Below, piece after piece: positions 8,138 through 13,873 of a stretch of 20,336 nucleotides of DNA. The notes under the pieces are model-generated. The model searched no databases and had not been told where the DNA came from. It saw only the letters and a program-made list of their open reading frames with translations. The DNA comes from Veillonellaceae bacterium (lineage in GTDB: Bacteria; Bacillota; Negativicutes; Veillonellales; Veillonellaceae). Location: NCBI GenBank assembly GCA_900765165.1, contig CAAFQR010000043.1:1-20336 (forward strand), read 5' to 3'. Every line of letters begins with the position of its first letter. Within the stretch, counting starts at the first letter, position 1. Position numbers and translations under genes: made by a program.

Positions 8138-9628
8138 ATGACAAAAGAAGTATCTGCTAAACCTGCTACCAGAACAAAGGTCCAAAACATAGGGCTCATC
8201 GCCGGTTTTATCGTATTAATCGCCATTTTATTGATTCCTACGCCGGCCACCCTCACCTCTGCAGGTCAACGCATGATTGCCATCCTCTTTTTCTCTATCA
8301 TCGTTTGGATGACCAGTGCCGTATCCTATCCGGTCAGTGCCACTATGATCACCGCTTTAACGGCGATGCTCTTAGGTACTGCCCCTGACATGGCGCATCC
8401 GGAAAAGCTGATGGGTACGTCAAACGCGTTGAAATTAGCCATTTCAGGGTATGCTAACAGTGCTTGGGCACTCGTAGCCGCCGCGATGTTTATTTCAGTG
8501 GCTATGACTAAAACAGGCCTAGACCGCCGTATTGCTATGGCTGTACTTTCTAAAGTAGGGACTAAAGTCAGTCACATCTACATCGGCGTTATCTTTACCG
8601 GTTTTATCCTGTCCTTCTTCGTGCCAAGCTCCACCGCCCGTTTGGCCTGCTTGATCCCGATCATCCTCGGTATCATCGAAAACTTGGGCCTCAATAAGCA
8701 CAGCCGCTTAGCGTGCTTGCTCGTAGTTGGTGCCGCTCAGGCCGATACGTTGTGGAACATCATGGTTCAAACAGCAGCGGCTCAGAACCTTATCGCCGTT
8801 GGTTTCATCAACAGCCAGCTCCACACGCAGATTAGCTGGCTCACATGGCTCATGTCGGCAGCGCCGTACTCCTTAGTCATGGTAGTCATCTACTACTTCT
8901 TGTCCATGCGTCTTTTGAAGCCGGAATTCGATGAACTTCCCGGTGGTAAAGAACAGTTACAGCGCATGCACGACGCCTTAGGTCCTATGTCCTTCGACGA
9001 AAAGAAATTGCTCTGCATTTCTATCGTATTGTTAGGCTTCTGGGCAACCGGTGGCAAGCTCCATCACTTCGATACGTCCACTACGACTATCGTGGCTATC
9101 GCCCTCTTCTTCATGCCGGGCATCGGTATTATGGACTGGAAATTTGCCCAGGCCCGCATCGACTGGGGCTCCATCGTAATGTTCGGTGTTGGTATCAGCT
9201 TAGGTACGGCTATGCTTCAGACCAAAGCCGCTTTCTGGTTGGCTGATGCGTTCGTTAATGGTTTCTCCCTGGCTGAAAGCACCATCTTCGGCATCGTAGC
9301 AATCATTACGTTGTTCTTAATCTTGATTCACTTAGGCTTCGCTTCCGCTACGGCGTTGGCAGCAGCCATGATTCCGATTATTATCTCTATCTTACAAAAG
9401 TTACATTTACCGGGCGTAGATATTGCTACCGCAACGATGATCTTCCAGTTCTCCGTATGCTTCGGCTTTATCTTACCAGTAAACTCGCCGCAGGGCATGG
9501 TGGCGTATAGCTCGGATACGTTTGAGGTCAAAGATTTCATCCGTACGGGCGTACCGATTACCATTATCGGGTATGCGCTGTTACTGGTGTTTGCCGCTAC
9601 GTATTGGCATTGGTTGGGATATGTATAA
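8138..9628 (+). CDS. DASS (SLC13) family anion:sodium symporter
   Basis: Inner-membrane carrier of 496 residues, the usual size of the divalent anion:Na+ symporter family, which moves di- and tricarboxylates (succinate, malate, citrate, tartrate) or sulfate. It is hydrophobic throughout, with a short basic N-terminus. The first signature is PSSTARLACLIPI (from 163); in the CitT/TtdT/2-oxoglutarate branch this is usually PSNTAR, so here Ser replaces the Asn of the SNT sodium/substrate motif. The second half has FASATALAAAMIPI (from 401) and the C-terminal signature ILPVNSPQGMVAYSSDTF (445-462). ATG 8138 follows TTAGGAGA. It is a single-gene transcript, divergent from the MFS gene; a hairpin terminator follows about 160 bp downstream. 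Substrate not determinable; a dicarboxylate or tricarboxylate is the best guess. Confidence 0.92.
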   Translation: MTKEVSAKPATRTKVQNIGLIAGFIVLIAILLIPTPATLTSAGQRMIAILFFSIIVWMTSAVSYPVSATMITALTAMLLGTAPDMAHPEKLMGTSNALKLAISGYANSAWALVAAAMFISVAMTKTGLDRRIAMAVLSKVGTKVSHIYIGVIFTGFILSFFVPSSTARLACLIPIILGIIENLGLNKHSRLACLLVVGAAQADTLWNIMVQTAAAQNLIAVGFINSQLHTQISWLTWLMSAAPYSLVMVVIYYFLSMRLLKPEFDELPGGKEQLQRMHDALGPMSFDEKKLLCISIVLLGFWATGGKLHHFDTSTTTIVAIALFFMPGIGIMDWKFAQARIDWGSIVMFGVGISLGTAMLQTKAAFWLADAFVNGFSLAESTIFGIVAIITLFLILIHLGFASATALAAAMIPIIISILQKLHLPGVDIATATMIFQFSVCFGFILPVNSPQGMVAYSSDTFEVKDFIRTGVPITIIGYALLLVFAATYWHWLGYV

Positions 9629-9718
9629 GGAAGCTGAAATTACGACCCTGCACGGGTTGTTAGGCTTCTGGGTGTACGCCCGCCAAAAAGGCCTTTCATA
9701 CGGCCACACAAGCGTCTG

Positions 9719-9943
9719 CATTGTTTGTTGACAAACTGCTATATTTTAGTAGTGCAACGGATTTGTCAGGCTTCTATATTTTAATAACACAAAACCCTCG
9801 CATGGGCGCTCTAAAACCTGGCTTCGCCAATGGTTTTATACACGCCCACGCGAGGGTTTTTCTGCGTTTACTACAACATACAGGATCCCTGACAAAATCC
9901 GTTGTAACTGCCTCTCTCTATATCCGTTTGTCAACAAACAATG
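9719..9943. repeat. 225-bp nested inverted-repeat element, MITE-like
   Basis: The ends are perfect 18-bp inverted repeats: CATTGTTTGTTGACAAAC at 9719-9736 and its complement at 9926-9943. Inside, CAACGGATTTGTCAGG (9755-9770) pairs with CCTGACAAAATCCGTTG (9888-9904) with one bulged base. Further in, AAAACCCTCGCATGGGCG (9791-9808) pairs with 9843-9860 with one mismatch, and TAAAACC/GGTTTTA closes the centre (9812-9838). The whole can fold as one long interrupted hairpin. No coding potential and no clear target-site duplication is seen at the borders. CTATATTTTA occurs twice in the left arm (9739-9748 and 9774-9783). Options are a non-autonomous transposon remnant or a native structured terminator region. 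Confidence 0.65.
9791..9862 (+). terminator. Hairpin terminator for the DASS gene, core of the inverted-repeat element
   Basis: An 18-bp stem with one mismatch and a G/C-rich core (ACCCTCGC...GCGAGGGT) encloses a second hairpin at 9812-9838, and is followed by TTTTTCT. The left arm begins with AAAA, so it may also work on the minus strand. It is the only plausible terminator between the symporter and the biotin promoter. Confidence 0.7.
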
Positions 9944-10240
9944 ATGGCTTATCTCTACCGTTAGATAGGCCTTTTTAGCCGGTGCTTACACCCTAGAAGC
10001 CTTGCAAACACAGTGCTATGGCGTAGAGCCAGCTTTCTTATAGCATATCCCGTTCCAATCGCCGTATACGTCGGTGAGCAAACACTAGTAGTACAGCGCA
10101 TGGTCCCGATTATGGCGAATCGGAAAAAGTTACGAAAATATAAAGTGTAGTTTAATATTTTCATAAATTTTGAGTGGCAAAATGGGCCCCGACAGGCCGT
10201 TGATTTCACCTATGCAATATTGTTATCCTACCAAATTAGT
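9944..10240. other. Unassigned non-coding stretch ahead of the biotin promoter
   Basis: About 300 bp with no convincing gene: frames are short, lack ribosome sites and resemble nothing known. The only regular structures seen are small, for example CCGATT-N6-AATCGG at 10106-10123, followed by an A run. No tRNA-like or riboswitch core that I recognise. It could be a decayed gene or an unrecognised small RNA. Confidence 0.4.
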
Positions 10241-10245
10241 TCAAG

Positions 10246-10274
10246 TTTACAAATTGATTCTCAACCGGCATAAT
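10246..10274 (+). promoter_or_regulatory. Promoter of the biotin cluster
   Basis: TTTACA (10246-10251) and CATAAT (10269-10274) are separated by exactly 17 bases. Predicted transcription start is near 10281, just inside the biotin operator that follows, the position expected for repression by BirA. Confidence 0.6.
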
Positions 10275-10281
10275 ATTGATA

Positions 10282-10314
10282 TAGTTAACCAACTGTGTTT
10301 ATCAAGGTTAACAA
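10282..10314. promoter_or_regulatory. BirA-type biotin operator
   Basis: TAGTTAACC (10282-10290), 15 bases, GGTTAACAA (10306-10314). The right half matches the Gram-positive BirA half-site perfectly and the left half differs at one base from TTGTTAACC; spacing is in the range known for BirA sites. Biotinoyl-AMP-bound BirA binding here would repress the downstream membrane protein and bioW-bioF genes. Identification rests on consensus and on the genes it precedes. An overlapping TTGATA/TATCAA pair (10276-10305) is also present. Confidence 0.82.
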
Positions 10315-10444
10315 TAAGCTTGATTGCAGTCGCTAGGGACGGCGCGGTCACGGGTTATGGGTTAGTATCTCGATCGTTAAGGGTGGTTTAGTGGTGCTAA
10401 TTCAGCAAAAGGTATTTAGATACATAGTTTTGGGAGGTATTGGT

Positions 10445-10978
10445 ATGTCTATGTTTGGTCAAGGTTCAACAAAAGGTAATGAGAATTCGGGCATGAGCGT
10501 GCGCATGATGTGTGAAATCGCGCTGCTGGCCGCTGTTATTGGTGTGACCGGGTCATTTAAGCTGCCGAACGTCATTCCCGGCGTGGATTTTCAGTTGTCG
10601 GCGCCTATCGCGGTTGCTATCTGCGCTGTGTTTGGCTTTAAGCGGTACATTATTGCCGGTTGCTTAGCGAGCCTCGTGTCGCTGTTAATGGGTACACAGA
10701 ATTTGCTCAACGTGGCCATTGCCATGCAGTTCCGCATCGTGGTGGGCATCATCTTGTATTTGGCGCAAAACCGCATGTGGGCTGTGTGCGTAGCCGGTCC
10801 TATCGCGTCGGTATTCGCCCGCTTAACGCTGTACATCTTCTTCGGCAAGCTGTCCTTCGCCATGATTGTCGCCGCCGTACCGGGGTATATTTTCACCGCC
10901 ATTTGCGCGCCTATCTTTGTGAAATTATTCAAACGCCTGCGTCATGCAGTGCCTTCTATCGCCAAAGGGAACGCGTAA
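10445..10978 (+). CDS. Small integral membrane protein, S-component-like; candidate biotin-precursor importer
   Basis: 177 residues forming about five or six hydrophobic segments (roughly 21-37, 50-64, 67-83, 88-107, 111-133, 137-161), with a basic C-terminus (KLFKRLRH). Size and layout recall the substrate-binding S subunits of ECF vitamin importers. I do not see the usual BioY sequence blocks, so it is not called bioY. Arg97 and Arg126 lie within or beside predicted membrane segments and could bind a carboxylate. The frame is open upstream to a GTG at 10391, but ATG 10445 has GGGAGG 7 bases before it. It is the first gene behind a BirA operator and directly precedes bioW-bioF, so a role in uptake of pimelate or a related precursor is inferred. 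No ECF energising subunits (EcfA/EcfT) are in the window. Confidence 0.7.
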   Translation: MSMFGQGSTKGNENSGMSVRMMCEIALLAAVIGVTGSFKLPNVIPGVDFQLSAPIAVAICAVFGFKRYIIAGCLASLVSLLMGTQNLLNVAIAMQFRIVVGIILYLAQNRMWAVCVAGPIASVFARLTLYIFFGKLSFAMIVAAVPGYIFTAICAPIFVKLFKRLRHAVPSIAKGNA

Positions 10979-10985
10979 GCTTGTA

Positions 10986-11020
10986 AAATAAACCGCCCGT
11001 TCACAGAAGGCAGTTTATTT
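10986..11020 (+). other. Hairpin between the membrane protein gene and bioW-bioF
   Basis: AAATAAAC-C-GCC pairs with GGC-A-GTTTATTT across an 11-base loop, beginning 8 bp after the preceding stop. The 3' arm is U-rich, like a weak terminator, so it may lower read-through or protect the upstream message. The stem has only 3 G/C-rich pairs at its top. Confidence 0.4.
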
Positions 11021-11070
11021 CACAGAGAACGATGTAGTTTACAGAATCATCAAAAGGAGTATTTAGCATC

Positions 11071-13245
11071 ATGAAGTACAGTATACGGATGAGGGCCGCT
11101 CAGGGTGGTCCCCACGAAAACGGTGGGCGCCACATTTCCGGTGCCGAACGAATTTTAGCCAAGGACGAATTGGCTGGCACGGCCGGCGAATTAGTGTCGC
11201 GCGCGCTGCATCACAGCAAGGGCGAAGCTGATTTCATCCGCATTACGGTGGACGCCATTCCGCCGGAAAGCATTCGCTACATCCCGTGTTTGCGCATTGA
11301 CGGCACGCGCAGCCAGACGCCGGCGGAAACGCACGAAACGGCCATCCGCGTGCTGGGCACCCAAGGTGTTACCGAAAAGGCGGTGCGCGTAGCACTACAC
11401 ACCTTGCTAAGCCGTCAAACGACGATGCGCGGCGCCATGGTCGTCGATTGCGAAACCGGTGAGCGTCTGGACACGCTGCAAGACCGCGGCATTCGCGTAA
11501 GCCGCATGGGCTTTGATGACCCACGCGATGCGTCTGTGAAATTAGCGGCCGCCGGTTACACCGGCGATCACATCAACGAAGCGTTAGTGCTGGCCGCCAA
11601 AGTCCTTTCCGCGCCTGGCGTCGTTGGCGAATTATGCATTTCCGACGACCCGGACTACGTGACCGGTTACGTGAGCTACGGCAACACCTACCATCGCTTA
11701 GCACCGACAAAAGAACTGGGCAATCCCTTTGGCGGTCGCATCTTCTTCGTAAAACCGGGAACTGATTTGAAAGCGCTGCGGGATTATTTGGAAGAGCAAA
11801 CCGTACTGGTTGAATCGCCTATCGAAACCGTCTTAGCCGAATCACCGGCTACGTCTCATGTGGATAAGCCGGAACTAGCTACAGTTACCGGCGAAAACGC
11901 AGGTAACAACGTAGCACAATCAATAGCAGCTACTGCAGGTGCTAACAATGCGACGTCAAGTGCTGTATCCGATAGTACGGTTCAATCACCGCTAACGCAG
12001 GAACTCCAGCAAGAATTGGACGACTTAACGTCTCGCGCGGTACGTCGTTCATTGACCACCTATACACCGGTGAACGGTGCTCGTGCGAAAGCCAATGGCC
12101 GCACGTACTTGATGATGACTACCAACAACTACTTAGGGTTAGCACAGGCGCAGTCCTTACGCGATGCCGCTATAGAAGCCGTGAAAACCTACGGCACCGG
12201 ATCCGGCGGCGCGCGTCTCTTGTCGGGCAGCTTCCCTTTATTTCAGAAGCTAGAAGAAGCATTGGCAAGACTGAAGGAAACGGAAGCGGCGCTAGTGTTC
12301 AATACAGGCTACATGACCAATGTTGGCGTCGTCAGTGCCCTCGTCGGCGCCGGCGACCACGTGATTAGCGACGAACTCAATCACGCCAGCATTATTGACG
12401 GGTGCCGCTTGAGCCGCGCGAAGATTCACGTGTACAAGCACAACGACATAGCATCACTCATCGAAGTGATGAACGCGTTGCCGCAAACGGGACGGCGACT
12501 TATCATCACCGACGGCGTGTTCAGCATGGATGGCGACATTGCCCCCTTGCCGGAACTCCTCGACGTAGCGCATCAATACAATGCTTGGCTCGCCGTTGAT
12601 GACGCCCATGCGACCGGCGTTATTGGCGATGGCCGCGGCACCGCTCACCATTACGGTATTAACAGCGACCCGTCGCTTATTCAAATTGGTACGCTCAGCA
12701 AAGCCGTTGGTAGCGAAGGTGGCTTCGTATGCGCGTCACGCGTCGTAATTGACTACCTCATGAACAAAGCGCGCAGCTTTATTTTCTCTACGGCGTTATC
12801 GCCGGCCGACATTGGTGCCGCTTACGAAGCGATTATGGAGATCATCGATGTCGTAGCGCCGGTAAAACGGCTGCAACAGACCGTTGAAGTCATGACGAAC
12901 GAGCTGGCCGAGGCCGGTGTTATCGTACCGGGCAAAACAGAAGCTGTGAACGGCGAAGACGCCGGCACTGGCGGCACCAGCGAAATTAGCGGTGTCACCA
13001 ACGTGCAAAAGGCGCGGGTCTTTGACCCGACGCCGATTTTCCCCATCATCGTTGGCTCTGCCGAACGCGCTGTAAAAGTAGCCAACGCCATGAAGGAACA
13101 CGGCGTCATCTTATCGGCCGTGCGCCCGCCGACAGTAGCGGTTGGCGAAAGTCGTCTGCGCTTAACCGTAACGGCTGACCACAGCAACGAAGACATTCGC
13201 TATGTGGCAGAAACACTGAAAACGGTACTCAATGAAATCCAGTAG
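11071..13245 (+). CDS. bioW-bioF: Fused pimeloyl-CoA synthetase (BioW) and KAPA synthase (BioF)
   Basis: One 724-residue chain covering two successive steps of biotin synthesis: pimelate + CoA + ATP to pimeloyl-CoA, then condensation with L-alanine to 7-keto-8-aminopelargonate. Residues 1 to about 250 are BioW: YSIRMRAA, HENGGRHISGAER (15-27), RGIRVSRMGFD (139-149) and ELCISDDPDYVTGYV (187-201) match B. subtilis BioW blocks. Residues about 251-308 are an Ala/Thr/Ser/Asn-rich linker. Residues about 309-724 are BioF, a PLP alpha-oxoamine synthase: TGSGGARLLSG (376-386), ELNHASIIDG (435-444), DDAHATG (510-516) and the PLP lysine K544 in TLSKAVG. A Gly/Thr/Glu-rich insert at about 622-649 is unusual for BioF. 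AAAGGAG lies 11 bases before the ATG. No stop or frameshift separates the halves. Confidence 0.95.
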   Translation: MKYSIRMRAAQGGPHENGGRHISGAERILAKDELAGTAGELVSRALHHSKGEADFIRITVDAIPPESIRYIPCLRIDGTRSQTPAETHETAIRVLGTQGVTEKAVRVALHTLLSRQTTMRGAMVVDCETGERLDTLQDRGIRVSRMGFDDPRDASVKLAAAGYTGDHINEALVLAAKVLSAPGVVGELCISDDPDYVTGYVSYGNTYHRLAPTKELGNPFGGRIFFVKPGTDLKALRDYLEEQTVLVESPIETVLAESPATSHVDKPELATVTGENAGNNVAQSIAATAGANNATSSAVSDSTVQSPLTQELQQELDDLTSRAVRRSLTTYTPVNGARAKANGRTYLMMTTNNYLGLAQAQSLRDAAIEAVKTYGTGSGGARLLSGSFPLFQKLEEALARLKETEAALVFNTGYMTNVGVVSALVGAGDHVISDELNHASIIDGCRLSRAKIHVYKHNDIASLIEVMNALPQTGRRLIITDGVFSMDGDIAPLPELLDVAHQYNAWLAVDDAHATGVIGDGRGTAHHYGINSDPSLIQIGTLSKAVGSEGGFVCASRVVIDYLMNKARSFIFSTALSPADIGAAYEAIMEIIDVVAPVKRLQQTVEVMTNELAEAGVIVPGKTEAVNGEDAGTGGTSEISGVTNVQKARVFDPTPIFPIIVGSAERAVKVANAMKEHGVILSAVRPPTVAVGESRLRLTVTADHSNEDIRYVAETLKTVLNEIQ

Positions 13246-13290
13246 TTAGGATTTTTCAACTAAGGCCATAACTAAATTTCCATAAATCCA

Positions 13291-13332
13291 GCAAGCAAGC
13301 AGGCACCAAAGCATATGTGCCTGCTTGCTTGC
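13291..13332. other. Perfect 16-bp hairpin between bioW-bioF and the MaoC gene
   Basis: GCAAGCAAGCAGGCAC (13291-13306) pairs perfectly with 13317-13332 around a 10-base loop. No T run follows, so it is not a classical terminator. Lying between a stop and the next ribosome site, it may be an RNA-stabilising or processing element. Confidence 0.6.
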
Positions 13333-13362
13333 AACTAGAGTATATTTCCCAAGGAGGTTCCC

Positions 13363-13779
13363 ATGGTACAAGACGTAGCTTACGACGACATTAAAATTGG
13401 CGACTCAGTGAAGTTCACCAAAACCATCACGCAGGCAGACGTGACACTGTACGCCGGCATTTCTGGTGATTTCAACCCCGTGCATATGGATAAGACCTAC
13501 GCCGAGACGACACAATTCAAAAAACCGGTCGTTCATGGCATGTTGACGGCAGGCCTTATTTCAGCAGCAGTCGGCACCGGACTGCCCTGCATCGGTACTA
13601 TTGCCATCAGTCAAACCTTGCAGTTTAAAGCGCCGGTGTTCATCGACGACACCATCACCGCCACGGCAGAAGTTATTGCCAAGGACGACGCGAAACATCG
13701 TGTTACACTGCACACGTACTGCACCAACCAGGACGGTGTCGTGGTACTAGACGGTGAATCCATCGTACTGAAAAAGTAA
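13363..13779 (+). CDS. MaoC-like hydratase, (R)-specific enoyl-CoA hydratase type
   Basis: 138-residue single hot-dog domain protein. It carries the hydratase-2 signature LYAGISGDFNPVHMD with the catalytic pair Asp36 and His41, as in PhaJ-type (R)-specific enoyl-CoA hydratases that hydrate trans-2-enoyl-CoA to (R)-3-hydroxyacyl-CoA. VHGML and FKAPVFIDDTITATAEV are further family blocks. ATG 13363 has AAGGAGG 5 bases upstream. It follows bioW-bioF by 117 bp with a hairpin in between and no good promoter, and it ends at a strong terminator, so it may be the last gene of the biotin transcript. Its acyl-CoA substrate is unknown; a part in precursor metabolism is only a suggestion, and a general fatty-acid role is equally possible. 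Confidence 0.9.
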   Translation: MVQDVAYDDIKIGDSVKFTKTITQADVTLYAGISGDFNPVHMDKTYAETTQFKKPVVHGMLTAGLISAAVGTGLPCIGTIAISQTLQFKAPVFIDDTITATAEVIAKDDAKHRVTLHTYCTNQDGVVVLDGESIVLKK

Positions 13780-13787
13780 ATTTCACA

Positions 13788-13840
13788 ACGCAAAAGAGCT
13801 ATCCCAAAGCGACAAGGGATAGCTCTTTTGCGTTTATTTT
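13788..13840 (+). terminator. Strong terminator of the biotin/MaoC transcript
   Basis: CGCAAAAGAGCTATCCC (13789-13805) pairs perfectly with 13816-13832 around a 10-base loop, followed by TTTATTTT. It sits between convergent genes; on the minus strand the stem is followed by TTGTGAAATTT, so it may also end the hydratase transcript, less efficiently. Confidence 0.93.
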
Positions 13841-13873
13841 ACAAATATAGAAGGAGTTTACTGTATCAAAAGT

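Noticed and set aside
9728..9756. Outward promoter from the inverted-repeat end (perfect TTGACA at 9728)
   Set aside because: No acceptable -10 lies 16-18 bases downstream on either end.
9944..10240. Riboswitch, T-box or tRNA in the long intergenic stretch
   Set aside because: I looked for T-box, TPP, SAM, FMN, cobalamin and glycine cores and for a T-loop/anticodon pattern and found none that holds up by eye.
9961..10391. Short open frames on both strands ahead of the biotin promoter
   Set aside because: No ribosome sites, no hydrophobic or domain pattern, and one of them runs through the BirA operator.
10445..10978. Calling this gene bioY
   Set aside because: The position behind a BirA site fits, but the sequence lacks the BioY blocks I know; a cautious S-component-like call is better supported.
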